Source: Sutcliffiella sp. FSL R7-0096 (GTDB taxonomy: Bacteria > Bacillota > Bacilli > Bacillales > Bacillaceae_I). From it: a stretch of DNA of 64,000 nucleotides. The translations under genes were made by a program, and so were the position numbers. The first letter of the stretch is position 1, and every line of letters begins with the position of its first letter. Positions 1 through 9,518 of the stretch are shown here, piece by piece. The notes beneath the pieces were generated by a model. It worked only from the letters and a program-made list of their open reading frames with translations. It had not been told where the DNA came from and ran no database searches. The stretch spans positions 3,204,001-3,268,000 of the forward strand of contig NZ_CP152003.1 of the NCBI RefSeq assembly GCF_038595065.1, read 5' to 3'.

Positions 1-365
1 TTTGGGAACGGGTTAGGCTTTTGGAATACCATTCCTACACTTGTTCTTAGTTCTTCCACTTTATAGGGCTTTGCCAAAATGTTATTTTCACGGTAAAGGA
101 TATCGCCTGATACTTTGACACTTGGTACAAGCTCCACCATACGGTTCAATGTTTTGATATACGTGGATTTACCACAACCGGATGGACCGATGATTGCTGT
201 CACTTCATTTTCATAGATTGGCAAGTTGATGTTTTTCAATGCCAAATTTTCTCCGTACCACAGGTTTAAATCTTTTGTATGATAAACAATGTTCTTTTCT
301 TTTGGAGTAGTAATAATGGAAGAAGGATTGTACTTCGTTTCACGTTCAGGTACCGCAATTTGCAT
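1..365 (-). CDS. pstB: Phosphate ABC transporter ATP-binding protein PstB (partial, N-terminal part)
   Basis: ATPase subunit of the high-affinity phosphate importer PstSCAB. It sits on the inner face of the membrane, binds PstC/PstA and hydrolyses ATP to drive uptake. Only about the first 121 codons lie in the window; the gene runs off the left edge. The Walker A motif GPSGCGKST is readable at about residues 57-65, and the segment after it ([13 protein letters not shown]) is typical of PstB. The ATG at 365 has an AGGAGG site 8 nt upstream. It follows pstA by 18 nt in the same direction and is the last pst gene visible. B. subtilis carries two pstB genes in tandem; whether a second copy follows cannot be seen. 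Confidence 0.93.
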   Translation of the reverse strand, partial: MQIAVPERETKYNPSSIITTPKEKNIVYHTKDLNLWYGENLALKNINLPIYENEVTAIIGPSGCGKSTYIKTLNRMVELVPSVKVSGDILYRENNILAKPYKVEELRTSVGMVFQKPNPFP

Positions 366-383
366 AGATGATTCCTCCTATGA

Positions 384-1268
384 TTAAAATCTTCTTTGGA
401 ATTTATTTCGAATGATAACCGCTATGGAATTCATGAATAATAATATGAAAAGTAGTACCACAATGGTTGCTGCTGCAAGGTTCGCGTATTCTGCCACAAG
501 AGCTGCGTCAATGGTCCAATAGTAAATTTGCATAGGTAGCACAGTAAATTTGTCAAAGATTCCTTCAGGTAGCGGAATCAATAATGCAGGTATACCCAAT
601 ACAACTAGTGGAGCTGTTTCCCCGATCGCACGGGATAACGCTAAAATAACTCCTGTCAAGATACCTGGTAATGATGCTGGCAACACGATATTCTTGATTG
701 TCTGCCACTTTGTCGCACCCATACCATAGGATGCTTCCCTCAAATAACCAGGTACAGAACGAATTGCTTCTTGACTTGCTACAACCACAATAGGAAGAAC
801 TAATAATGCCATTGTAAGTCCACCGGCTAAAACGATGTTTCCAAGTCCTGCCGCTCTTACAAAAATAGTTAATCCCAAGATACCAAATACAATGGAAGGT
901 ACACCCGCCAGGTTAGAAATATTCGTCTGTAGAAAACGTTGAAGGCGTCCTTTTTTTGCATACTCTTCTAGATAGATAGCCGTTCCGACTCCAAGGAACA
1001 TGGTAAGTGGTGCTACCACCAACATCAGCCATACTGTCCCCATGATGGCTCCCATGATTCCTGCTCTATCTGCCATGGTAGACAGTTTACTCGTAATAAA
1101 TTGAAGATCAATCCACCCCATACTTTGGGAGATAACACGGTAGAATAAGATAACTAGAACAACAAGACCAATTAACGTAGCTGCTAGGAATAATGATTTA
1201 GCCAATTTATTTATGCTCAATCTTGTGTTCATTTTCTTTTGTACTTGCGCTGCATCAACATACTTCAT
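384..1268 (-). CDS. pstA: Phosphate ABC transporter permease PstA
   Basis: One of the two membrane subunits forming the phosphate channel. The 294-residue product has about six hydrophobic segments and the binding-protein-dependent permease (EAA-loop) region EASYGMGATKWQTIKNIVLP at about residues 180-200, followed by SRAIGETAPLVVLG, a signature shared by PstA proteins. The stop is separated from the pstB start by 18 nt and the start lies 1 nt after the pstC stop, so translation is probably coupled. The ATG is followed by a charged stretch before the first membrane segment, as usual for the family. Confidence 0.95.
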   Translation of the reverse strand: MKYVDAAQVQKKMNTRLSINKLAKSLFLAATLIGLVVLVILFYRVISQSMGWIDLQFITSKLSTMADRAGIMGAIMGTVWLMLVVAPLTMFLGVGTAIYLEEYAKKGRLQRFLQTNISNLAGVPSIVFGILGLTIFVRAAGLGNIVLAGGLTMALLVLPIVVVASQEAIRSVPGYLREASYGMGATKWQTIKNIVLPASLPGILTGVILALSRAIGETAPLVVLGIPALLIPLPEGIFDKFTVLPMQIYYWTIDAALVAEYANLAAATIVVLLFILLFMNSIAVIIRNKFQRRF

Positions 1269-1269
1269 C

Positions 1270-2211
1270 TTAATATTCCTCCCTGTACTTGCGAGAGATA
1301 TACTGGGCGATTAGGTTCATGACTAGTGTAAACACGAACAATGTCATCGCAACAGCGTACAAGCTGTAATATAAAGTTGAACCAGCTGGTGCATCTCCAC
1401 CGGTTACTTCCACAATGTATGCAGTCATCGTTTGCATAGATTGCGTTACATCAAACGTAAAATTCTTGGTACTTCCACTTGCAATTGTCACGATCATCGT
1501 TTCACCGATTGCACGGGAAATAGCCAGGACAAAGGAAGCGATAATGCCAGACATAGCTGCAGGAACAACAACCTTCCAAGCCACCTCTAATTTAGTAGAT
1601 CCAAGCGCCAATGCTCCTTCTCTCATTGCATTAGGAACAGAGCTCATCGCATCTTCAGATAAAGAGGCAACCATCGGGATGATCATGATTCCCATCACTA
1701 TTCCGGGACTGAGGATATTGGTTGATTGTAATCCAGGAATGATTGCTTGTAAGATCGGTGTCACAAAAGTGAATGCAAAGAATCCATAAACAATAGTTGG
1801 AATACCGGCAAGGACTTCTAAAATTGGTTTTAAGACTCTTCTAACTCTATCAGAAGCATATTCACTTAAGAAAATAGCGGACATCAGTCCGATTGGGATC
1901 GCAACCACCATTGCTATCAAAGAGGAAATCAATGTTCCCATTAGCAATGGAAGAACCCCAAATTGAGCGTTCTGTCCCAGTGGCTTTAGCACAGTACCTG
2001 TAAAAAATTCGACGAAAGGTACTCTTTTGAAGAATTCCACCGTTTCAAATAATAAAGTAAAAATGATACCAAGCGTTGTGAAGATTGAAATTGTTGCTAT
2101 TACTAATAAAAATTTCGGCACAAACGCTTCAATAAACCTGTTTATGTTAAGAGTTGTCTTTTTTTCATTGATCAACTCACGTACATTTAAGCTTTCCTTC
2201 TGAGTAGCCAA
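1270..2211 (-). CDS. pstC: Phosphate ABC transporter permease PstC
   Basis: Partner of PstA in the phosphate-translocating membrane channel. The product has six predicted membrane segments and an EAA loop (REGALALGSTKLEVAWKVVV) followed by SRAIGETM. I place the start at the TTG at 2211 (MATQKESLNVREL), giving 313 residues, because an AAAGGGG ribosome binding site lies 6-7 nt upstream. The in-frame ATG at 2229 (MKGDFKL) would place that ribosome binding site inside the gene. A stem-loop without a U-tract (2282-2312) separates it from pstS and probably sets a higher pstS mRNA level. The extended N-terminus before the first membrane helix is normal for PstC of Bacillus. Confidence 0.93.
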   Translation of the reverse strand: MATQKESLNVRELINEKKTTLNINRFIEAFVPKFLLVIATISIFTTLGIIFTLLFETVEFFKRVPFVEFFTGTVLKPLGQNAQFGVLPLLMGTLISSLIAMVVAIPIGLMSAIFLSEYASDRVRRVLKPILEVLAGIPTIVYGFFAFTFVTPILQAIIPGLQSTNILSPGIVMGIMIIPMVASLSEDAMSSVPNAMREGALALGSTKLEVAWKVVVPAAMSGIIASFVLAISRAIGETMIVTIASGSTKNFTFDVTQSMQTMTAYIVEVTGGDAPAGSTLYYSLYAVAMTLFVFTLVMNLIAQYISRKYREEY

Positions 2212-2281
2212 TTTGAAATCCCCTTTCATCCTTCACCCTGTAACAAGGACCATCCAAGGCCTAATTGTTGAATACATAGAG

Positions 2282-2312
2282 GAAGATGAGCAGCCTTCAG
2301 CTCCTCATCTTC
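2282..2312 (-). other. Intergenic stem-loop between pstS and pstC
   Basis: Inverted repeat GAAGATGAG...CTCATCTTC in the gap after pstS. On the transcribed (minus) strand it is not followed by a U-run, so it is more likely an mRNA-stabilising or processing hairpin than a terminator. Such hairpins after genes for abundant binding proteins usually raise the amount of the first gene product over the permease genes. This role is inferred from position. Confidence 0.6.
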
Positions 2313-2322
2313 AGGTTGTTCC

Positions 2323-3309
2323 TTACTTTAAAGCTTCAAGCTCTTCAACTGCAGCTTTGATTTCTTCATCTGTCAATGGAGCAAATCCTGTTTCACTTGC
2401 AATAGTTTGGGCATTTTGCATCGTGAAGATAGCAAAGTCCAATACTTGAGGTTTTTCTTTAGCCAAACCTTTGTTCAAGTAAGTGAATACCGGACGAGTG
2501 AAATCAGCGTAGTCACCATCTTCAGCGATTGTGTCAAGAGATGGCTCAACTGGCCCGTTACCAAAGTCAACATTTACAGCCGTTAATTTGTCAGTGTTGC
2601 TTGCATAGTATCCGTAACCGAAGAATCCGATTGCGTTTTTATCTTTAGAAACAAGGTCTACAAGTGTAGAATATTCTTGTTGTAAGTTTGTACCTTCAGC
2701 TAAATCTTTTTCTTCAAGGATTTTTTCCCAGAAGAATTCGTAAGTTCCGTGGTTTTCGTTAGGTCCATAAGTCTTGATCTCTTCATCAGGGAATTCAGGA
2801 CGTACATCGGACCATTTCTTCTTGTTTCCTTCAGCTAAGAAAATATCGATGATCTCTTGTTCTGTAAGCTCTTTAGCCCAGTCATTTTCCGGGTTGATTA
2901 CGATTGTCAATCCATCAAGTGCTACTTTCATTTCATGTACATCCATGCCAAGCTCTTCTGCTTGTGCTTTCTCTTCATCCTTGATAGTACGGGAAGCATT
3001 GTTAAAGTCAGTACCATTGTCCACTAAGAATTTTTTGAATCCTGCAGACGTACCAGCACGACTCACTTCAACAGAAACACCTTCTTGAGCTTCTGTCATG
3101 TATTTTTCAGCCATTACAGCCATGAAAGGAAATACCGTACCAGATCCATCAATTACTACACTACCTTCAAGTTCTTCTCCATCCGCAGCAGCCGTTCCTT
3201 CTGCTGATGCTCCCTCAGAAGTTCCGTTGTTTGAGTTGCCGCACGCCGCAGCAAATACTGCAAGAGATGCTACGATTGCTAGTAATAAAAAACGTTTGAA
3301 GCTTTTCAT
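2323..3309 (-). CDS. pstS: Phosphate-binding lipoprotein PstS
   Basis: Extracytoplasmic phosphate receptor of the Pst importer, anchored to the outer face of the membrane. The N-terminus is a lipoprotein signal peptide (MKSFKRFLLLAIVASLAVFAAACG; lipobox AAC with the modified cysteine near residue 23), followed by a low-complexity Gly/Ala/Glu linker. The mature domain contains IDGSGTVFPF near its start and VSRAGTSAGFKKF, typical phosphate-contacting segments of PstS, plus the FFGYGYYASN region. First gene of the pst operon, preceded by the PhoP box at 3389-3427, so it should be strongly induced by phosphate starvation through PhoPR. The length of 328 is slightly above B. subtilis PstS. Confidence 0.96.
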   Translation of the reverse strand: MKSFKRFLLLAIVASLAVFAAACGNSNNGTSEGASAEGTAAADGEELEGSVVIDGSGTVFPFMAVMAEKYMTEAQEGVSVEVSRAGTSAGFKKFLVDNGTDFNNASRTIKDEEKAQAEELGMDVHEMKVALDGLTIVINPENDWAKELTEQEIIDIFLAEGNKKKWSDVRPEFPDEEIKTYGPNENHGTYEFFWEKILEEKDLAEGTNLQQEYSTLVDLVSKDKNAIGFFGYGYYASNTDKLTAVNVDFGNGPVEPSLDTIAEDGDYADFTRPVFTYLNKGLAKEKPQVLDFAIFTMQNAQTIASETGFAPLTDEEIKAAVEELEALK

Positions 3310-3375
3310 TTCTTAATTCCCCCTAAGGTTTCTGTTTAGTTGATGTTTCTGTTTGTCTTGCCCTACGAGTAATAG

Positions 3376-3427
3376 AATATAACTTATGTGTTAACTGGAT
3401 ATGAATCATGTGTAAAGGTTTTGTAAA
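3376..3427 (-). promoter_or_regulatory. PhoP box and -10 region of the pst operon
   Basis: On the minus strand four TTNANA hexamers stand exactly 11 bp apart: TTTACA (3422-3427), TTTACA (3411-3416), TTCATA (3400-3405) and TTAACA (3389-3394), each separated by 5 nt. This is the standard layout of a PhoP~P binding site in Bacillus. A TATATT -10-like hexamer follows at 3376-3381, 7 nt after the last repeat. The site is about 80 nt upstream of the pstS ATG. Control by phosphate limitation is established for this promoter in B. subtilis; for this genome it is inferred from the motif. Confidence 0.88.
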
Positions 3428-3514
3428 TGTCGTATTTTCGGAGAATTATTGGGGAAAATAGCGGGATTTAGGGGTTGATTCTATTACAAATTGCATATAT
3501 CGTCTATTTCACAT

Positions 3515-3543
3515 AAAAAAGCACTCCGTCATGGAGTGCTTTC
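3515..3543 (-). terminator. Rho-independent terminator downstream of pbpA
   Basis: Hairpin GCACTCC-GTCA-GGAGTGC (stem 3521-3527/3533-3539) followed on the minus strand by a U-rich tract. It is the only hairpin with a U-run downstream of pbpA, and it lies beyond repeat element R1. A near copy of the hairpin without the U-run sits at 3755-3775. Confidence 0.75.
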
Positions 3544-3587
3544 AGACTGTTGACAAACTATAAACTAGTTAGGTTATCTGTTGGAAG

Positions 3588-3715
3588 AGTTGATCTTCGT
3601 TGCAGGAGCTTCGCTTTCCGCGGGCAGTCCGGAAGCCTCCTCGGGCTACGCCCTGCGGGGTCTTCCATGTCCTTTCTTCCCGCAGGAGTCTTCGCTCCTT
3701 CCACTGCGATCAACT
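3588..3715 (-). repeat. Dispersed structured repeat, copy R1
   Basis: About 128 bp palindromic element between the pbpA stop and its terminator. On the minus strand it starts AGTTGATC and ends GATCAACT (outer stem), contains GACTCCTGCGGG, the core GAGGAGGCTTCC and CCCGCGGAAAGCGAAG. Inner stems include GGAGC/GCTCC, GGAAG/CTTCC and GGGC/GCCC. Five related copies (R2-R6) occur in this window. Open reading frames across this stretch (3581-3860, plus strand) are produced by the repeat and are not genes. Confidence 0.85.
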
Positions 3716-3754
3716 AGAGAATTTCATTATTTTAAGCTTTGTCTACACACTGAT

Positions 3755-3775
3755 AGCACTTCGTCATGGAGTGCT
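3755..3775 (-). other. Terminator-like hairpin without U-run, duplicate of 3515-3543
   Basis: AGCACT...AGTGCT hairpin 9 nt past the pbpA stop, nearly identical over about 22 nt to the true terminator on the other side of R1. On the minus strand it is followed by ATCAGTG rather than a U-run. It looks like a duplicated copy that lost, or never had, the U-run. Confidence 0.6.
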
Positions 3776-3784
3776 TTACAACTA

Positions 3785-5956
3785 TTATTCTGTGTCTTCT
3801 TCATTATCTTCTTGGTTTTCCTCTTCTTCTTTCTGCTCTTCAAGTGAAGGTTGTCCCTGAGCACGCTTCTGCTTCAAGTCGAAATAGGCTTCCATCACGG
3901 CATCTCCAATTTCAGTTGTAACTCCACCGGTTACACTGAAGTTTGTAGATGCTTTTGGAACAACGATCGCAAAAGCCATTTCCGGATTATCATAAGGTGC
4001 ATAGCCTACAAGATTGAAGTTTAGGGTTTCTATTTTTTCATATCTTGGATTTCCATCTTCATCTTGACCAATTACATTGAAGATTGGGGATTCGGCTGTT
4101 CCTGATTTACCGGCAGGCTTATATTTTTTTACTTTAGAACCTCTTGCAGTTCCGGCTGTACCATGATAAACACGAATGAATCCTTCCTGAACCCGTTTAA
4201 TCTGATCGTCTGTAACCTCTAAACGGTTTAATACTTCCGGCTTGAATCCCCTTGCAACGGCCCCAAGGCCTTCCTCTTGTGACGGTTCACGTATTTCCCT
4301 CACTAATTGAGGCTTCATACGGTAGCCACCATTAGCAATAGTGGATACATATTGCGCCAATTGAAGGGTTGTATAGTTATCATATTGACCAATGGATAAA
4401 TCGAGGTATTTACCTGGCAAGCTTCTATCTGTTCCGATTACACCAGTTGATTCCCTCGGTAGGTCTATGCCTGTCTCAACACCAAGGCCAAACTGTGCAA
4501 AGGATTTTCTGAACACATCATAAGCATTCGGATCAATGAACAACGGGTTATACGGTCTATAATTCGCTTTGGCAATATCCAATGCGATATTGAACATATA
4601 AACGTTGGAAGATCTTTCAAGGGCAGTGAGCTCATTGATCGTACCCATGTTCACGTAAGATGCTTTTCGAGTGAAATTATCTCTTGTCCCAATATACACA
4701 GGAGCATCATGATAGTATTTATTGTTATGCACTACTCCATGTTCCATCCCCGCCAGTACACTTGCTCCCTTGACGGTTGAACCAGGTTCATAAGCTTCCT
4801 GGAATGTTCCTAGTGCATTATCAAGCACCTCATACTTTCCATTTTCCAGAACGATTTGCTTTCCGGCAAGTGATAGAACCTCACCTGTTTTCGGATCCAT
4901 TACAACCACAAATGCTCTGTCAAGATACTTGGCTTCTGGTTTCGGCTTTGTTCTAAGCAAGGCATCTGTCAGAATTTCTTCGACCTTTTGCTGGAATTCC
5001 ATGTCAATGGATAAAATAAGGTCCTTTCCTCTTGAACCATCAAATACTTTTTCTTGATGAAGGAGGTTTCCAGCTGTATCTGTAACGTTACGGACACGGG
5101 CCTTTTGTCCCTGTAGTACATTTTCATATTGTGCTTCAATCTGACTTATCCCTATACGGTCATTCCGACTGTAGCCTCTTGCAAGAAATTCATCAATACG
5201 CTCACTTGGAATACCAGTTTCCGATGTCGATACTTTTCCAAAGATGGAGCGTAAGGTATTCTCATATACATAGTCGCGGACGAAATCGGTTGTGATATCT
5301 ACCCCAGGCAAATCACCAAGCATTTCACTGACCATCGCAAACTCTTTAGCTGTAACCTCTTGGTTTTTTACAATTTGTGGAGTAAGTGAGTACCCTTTGT
5401 TAAACTCTCGGAAGATGGCAAGTACCTCTTCTTCCTCCGCTGTGATTTCAGCTATTTGGCTATTCGTAATACGATCCAATTGAAGTTGATAAAGGTCACT
5501 CTCTTCCATCTCACCGTCGGCAACCTTTTTAAGGTCCTCATCTGTGATTAGTGCTGCGGCTTCATCAGGCCGGGTAAGGATCCAATAATCCTTCCTATCA
5601 CGTTCCTGGATTTTCTTCTTATCCATGGTAATGATTTCTGAAAGTTTCTTGGCTACTTCTAGTTGTTCCTTTGCCGTGGTTGATTGCATTCTTGTATATG
5701 TAATAGCATTCAGAGGGGTGTTATCCACCACGACGTTTTCATAGCGGTCAAAAATTTTACCTCTTGGGGCAAGCGTGTTAACCGTAACGTTCTCCGTCCG
5801 ATCCACTTCCTTGCGATAATCCTCACCAAATACAATCTGTACGAATCCCAGTCTTAAAATCAAGGCCGAGAAGAGTAAGAATACCGCAAAAAACAAAAGG
5901 TTCAAACGAGATGGGACATAATTCTTCTTTTTCTTTTTTTGCTTTTGATTGGTCAT
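3785..5956 (-). CDS. pbpA: Class B penicillin-binding protein, PBP2A-type transpeptidase
   Basis: Membrane-anchored D,D-transpeptidase that cross-links peptidoglycan, probably during cylindrical wall growth. The 723-residue product has one N-terminal membrane segment (about 15-35), a PBP dimer domain, and the transpeptidase domain with the three active-site motifs: STVK (serine near 393), SSN (near 448) and KSGTA (near 617). The C-terminus is a very acidic Glu/Asp tail rich in QEEE. The position next to pst and yqgE matches B. subtilis pbpA. No MrcA-type glycosyltransferase domain is present. The start ATG at 5956 is followed by a poly-lysine stretch before the membrane helix, as in the family. 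Confidence 0.94.
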   Translation of the reverse strand: MTNQKQKKKKKNYVPSRLNLLFFAVFLLFSALILRLGFVQIVFGEDYRKEVDRTENVTVNTLAPRGKIFDRYENVVVDNTPLNAITYTRMQSTTAKEQLEVAKKLSEIITMDKKKIQERDRKDYWILTRPDEAAALITDEDLKKVADGEMEESDLYQLQLDRITNSQIAEITAEEEEVLAIFREFNKGYSLTPQIVKNQEVTAKEFAMVSEMLGDLPGVDITTDFVRDYVYENTLRSIFGKVSTSETGIPSERIDEFLARGYSRNDRIGISQIEAQYENVLQGQKARVRNVTDTAGNLLHQEKVFDGSRGKDLILSIDMEFQQKVEEILTDALLRTKPKPEAKYLDRAFVVVMDPKTGEVLSLAGKQIVLENGKYEVLDNALGTFQEAYEPGSTVKGASVLAGMEHGVVHNNKYYHDAPVYIGTRDNFTRKASYVNMGTINELTALERSSNVYMFNIALDIAKANYRPYNPLFIDPNAYDVFRKSFAQFGLGVETGIDLPRESTGVIGTDRSLPGKYLDLSIGQYDNYTTLQLAQYVSTIANGGYRMKPQLVREIREPSQEEGLGAVARGFKPEVLNRLEVTDDQIKRVQEGFIRVYHGTAGTARGSKVKKYKPAGKSGTAESPIFNVIGQDEDGNPRYEKIETLNFNLVGYAPYDNPEMAFAIVVPKASTNFSVTGGVTTEIGDAVMEAYFDLKQKRAQGQPSLEEQKEEEENQEDNEEDTE

Positions 5957-6017
5957 TCCCTACACCTTTTCGTTTTATTTTTATGGCTATTAATAGCCCT
6001 TTGAATAAAAAATCAAG

Positions 6018-6047
6018 AGACACCTACATTTGCTTGGCTAGGTGTCT
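6018..6047 (-). terminator. Rho-independent terminator of yqgE
   Basis: Stem AGACACCTA/TAGGTGTCT with a 12-nt loop. On the minus strand it is followed by CTTGATTTTTTATT. It lies 56 nt past the yqgE stop and 61 nt upstream of pbpA, so the two genes are probably separate transcripts. Confidence 0.8.
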
Positions 6048-6102
6048 GTGTCTTCTTCTTATTGTATAGGAAATTGCCTAGAATTTCTATTAATAAATAT
6101 AA

Positions 6103-7386
6103 CTATGGTGTCGATTCTCCTTCTCCGTCTCGCAAAGTTGTCACAATTGGATGAGGCTCCTCTCTAGGGGGTGGTGCATCCAACTCCACTTTACGGACAA
6201 ATGGGTAAATAAGAGCATGTCCCGCTCCAATGATACATAAAAGTATAGGAATGCTCTTTTCTGTATCGAAAAATATCACGGCAATTAAGAATAGAATGAT
6301 GGAACCAGCACGACCTATGTTCAAGAAGACTTCCCTTACCACTATATACTCTATCCGCATTTCTGCTGCTTTCCATCCACGTCCAATTACATCATAGGTC
6401 AGTGACACATACGGGACAAGAAGTAGCGGATATGCGATGGCTATCGTCACAGCATACATCAGAAGCTTCACATAGGTCAGGTCAAAAATAAGAAAGAAAA
6501 TCGCTCCGTATAGGATCAGCCCTCCGACTAGAATGGACTTTTTTCTATACTCTTTTTTGATCATCCTTGTTGCCAGAAAGTAGCATACAAATGCAACAGC
6601 GGAATTTAGAAGCCCAAATGTACCAAGTGCCAGTTCACTATTGGTAGTAATGAACACTAAGACAGAAATCGCAAATAGAAATGTACCCTCCCTCAATCCT
6701 TGAAAGAAATGGGCGTTTGTTATGTATCGCCAATTGTCATTGTTCTTTCTTTCATGAAAGATACGACGAAGTTCATAACTCCCTTCCGCTCCACGTCTTT
6801 TCAAAAATAGGCTCAAGATGACGGCAGCAAAGAATAAAACGAGAGAAATGCTAAATATAACAGTGTAACCCGTAAATTTTTCTAAAGTAGAAATAATGTA
6901 TCCTGCTGCAAAGGGACCGATCATTCCGCCAACTGACGTTAATATACCTAGAAACCCATTGAAGAAGTCCCTTGTTTCCGGTTCTGTAATCTCAAAAGTC
7001 AATACATTGAATGCAAGCCAATAGAAACCATACCCTATCCCAAGTAATGCCCCAAGCATCAAAAGATAGGTGGAAGCCTTGTCTCCGATAAACAAAACAA
7101 ACAAATAAAAAAGTGCTAAGAATACGACACCTAAACGTAGCACAATGACTCGATCGATTTTTTTTGCCCACCTTCCTGCCAATATGAAGGTGAGTGGTTG
7201 GAAAACGACTATCGCTAAATTGTAGAAGCCAAGATCACTGAATTCACCTGATTGCTTCCAAAGATAGACGTTCACAAATGTATTGGATAAAGCGATGCTC
7301 AACGAATAGAGTCCACCTATGATCAGCAGTAGCATGAGGTCCTTGTTGACTTCCACATCACCAATTAATTTTTTTAAAGCTGCCAT
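6103..7386 (-). CDS. yqgE: MFS transporter, YqgE family
   Basis: Predicted multi-pass major facilitator protein of 427 residues with 12 hydrophobic segments. The first half holds the MFS-like loop AGRWAKKIDRVIVLR (about residues 76-90), the usual GRWxDRxGRR-type motif between helices 2 and 3. Substrate is unknown. The gene sits between sodA and pbpA exactly as yqgE does in B. subtilis, which is the main reason for the name. The C-terminus ends in a polar, proline-rich tail. It is bounded by a repeat upstream and its own terminator downstream, so it is probably monocistronic. Confidence 0.8.
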   Translation of the reverse strand: MAALKKLIGDVEVNKDLMLLLIIGGLYSLSIALSNTFVNVYLWKQSGEFSDLGFYNLAIVVFQPLTFILAGRWAKKIDRVIVLRLGVVFLALFYLFVLFIGDKASTYLLMLGALLGIGYGFYWLAFNVLTFEITEPETRDFFNGFLGILTSVGGMIGPFAAGYIISTLEKFTGYTVIFSISLVLFFAAVILSLFLKRRGAEGSYELRRIFHERKNNDNWRYITNAHFFQGLREGTFLFAISVLVFITTNSELALGTFGLLNSAVAFVCYFLATRMIKKEYRKKSILVGGLILYGAIFFLIFDLTYVKLLMYAVTIAIAYPLLLVPYVSLTYDVIGRGWKAAEMRIEYIVVREVFLNIGRAGSIILFLIAVIFFDTEKSIPILLCIIGAGHALIYPFVRKVELDAPPPREEPHPIVTTLRDGEGESTP

Positions 7387-7483
7387 CTTTACCCCGCTCC
7401 TTTATCTACGTTTATTGTGGCTTAAAGGAGTGGGAGTTATGTACTTTGATTTATGAACATCTGGGTAGGTTCTGTTTAACGTC

Positions 7484-7610
7484 GCTGATGCTTTCCGCAA
7501 AAGGCTTCGCTTTCCGCGGGACGATGCTTGAGCCTCCTCACTTCGTTGCGGGGTCTTAAGCAACCGTTACTCCCCCGCAGGAGTCTTCGCCTTTTGCTCC
7601 AAGCATCAGC
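7484..7610 (-). repeat. Dispersed structured repeat, copy R2
   Basis: 127 bp element between the sodA terminator and yqgE. On the minus strand the ends pair as GCTGATGCTT/AAGCATCAGC, the next stem is GCAAAAGGC/GCCTTTTGC, and the core GACTCCTGCGGG ... GAGGAGGCTCAA ... CCCGCGGAAAGCGAAG matches the other copies. It has the same orientation relative to the preceding gene (sodA) as every other copy. Confidence 0.87.
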
Positions 7611-7630
7611 TATAAATCACATTTAAAATA

Positions 7631-7662
7631 AAAACTCCCATCTTCTTAAAGATGAGAGTTTT
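7631..7662 (-). terminator. Rho-independent terminator of sodA
   Basis: Stem AAAACTCCCATCTT/AAGATGAGAGTTTT, 8 nt past the sodA stop, with a U-rich tail on the minus strand. The A-run on the other side means it could also act in the opposite direction. Confidence 0.85.
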
Positions 7663-7669
7663 TGGTTTA

Positions 7670-8278
7670 TTATTTTGCTTCGTTGTAAAGTTTTCCTACT
7701 ACATCCCAGTTAATTACGTTGAAGAACGCGTTGATGTAGTCAGGGCGACGGTTTTGGTAGTTTAGGTAGTATGCATGCTCCCAAACGTCAAGACCTAGAA
7801 CCGGAGTCTTGCCTTCCATTAATGGAGAGTCTTGGTTTGGTGTGCTAGTGATTTCCAACTCACCGTTGTTTACTACTAACCAAGCCCAACCAGATCCGAA
7901 ACGAGTAGCCGCTGCTTTAGCGAATTCGTCTTTGAAGTTGTCAAAGCTACCGAACTTGCTTGTTAGAGCATCTGCTAATTCGCCATTTGGAGATGTAGCT
8001 CCACCTGGAGTAAGGATATTCCAGAATAAGCTGTGGTTAGCATGTCCGCCACCGTGGTTGCGTACAGGTGTTTTGATGTTTTCAGGAACAGCGTCCATGT
8101 TGGAGATTAACTCTTCCACACTTTTGCCTTGAAGATCTGTTTGACCTTCTAATGCAGCGTTAATACCAGTAACGTAAGTATTGTGATGCTTTGTGTGGTG
8201 GATGTTCATTGTTTCTTTGTCGATGTGAGGCTCCAATGCGTCGTATGCATAAGGTAATTGTGGTAGTTCGTATGCCAT
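7670..8278 (-). CDS. sodA: Superoxide dismutase (Mn/Fe type)
   Basis: Cytoplasmic enzyme that dismutates superoxide to O2 and H2O2. The 202-residue protein is full length and shows the metal ligands His27, His82, Asp164 and His168 (motif DVWEHAYY), as well as the N-terminal [10 protein letters not shown] helix. The glycine-rich HGGGHANH stretch before the second ligand fits the manganese class. The ATG at 8278 has an AGGAGGAGA site 7-8 nt upstream. It has its own promoter (8353-8381) and terminator, consistent with an independently expressed gene. Position next to yqgE and a yqgC homologue matches B. subtilis. Confidence 0.97.
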   Translation of the reverse strand: MAYELPQLPYAYDALEPHIDKETMNIHHTKHHNTYVTGINAALEGQTDLQGKSVEELISNMDAVPENIKTPVRNHGGGHANHSLFWNILTPGGATSPNGELADALTSKFGSFDNFKDEFAKAAATRFGSGWAWLVVNNGELEITSTPNQDSPLMEGKTPVLGLDVWEHAYYLNYQNRRPDYINAFFNVINWDVVGKLYNEAK

Positions 8279-8352
8279 AATTATCTCCTCCTAATTTTTA
8301 TGTAGTTAAACTAAATCAAAAAAAGTGGAACCCTTTTTGATCCGTTAGTTTC

Positions 8353-8381
8353 AGATTACCAAAACTTGTACAATCTTTCAA
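8353..8381 (-). promoter_or_regulatory. Likely sigma-A promoter of sodA
   Basis: On the minus strand TTGAAA (8376-8381), 17-nt spacer, TAATCT (8353-8358). It lies about 75 nt upstream of the sodA start. The -35 is good; the -10 is weak. Confidence 0.5.
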
Positions 8382-8438
8382 TCAATCTGCTTTGCTCAGC
8401 TGGAATTATTTATCTATCCTCAAAAAGGTGGTCCCCAT

Positions 8439-9413
<975 letters not shown>

Positions 9414-9518
9414 TTATGTATCTATCATTGTTATTACACGAAAGCGCCAAATGCAAACACTTCTAGTATATCCTTATTAAACCATTCCATTAGCCGATCT
9501 ATCCACTGATAAGGTTGG

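Noticed and set aside
3581-3860. Two overlapping plus-strand open frames near the pbpA 3' end
   Set aside because: They consist of repeat R1 and the antisense of the pbpA tail, have no ribosome binding site and no recognisable product.
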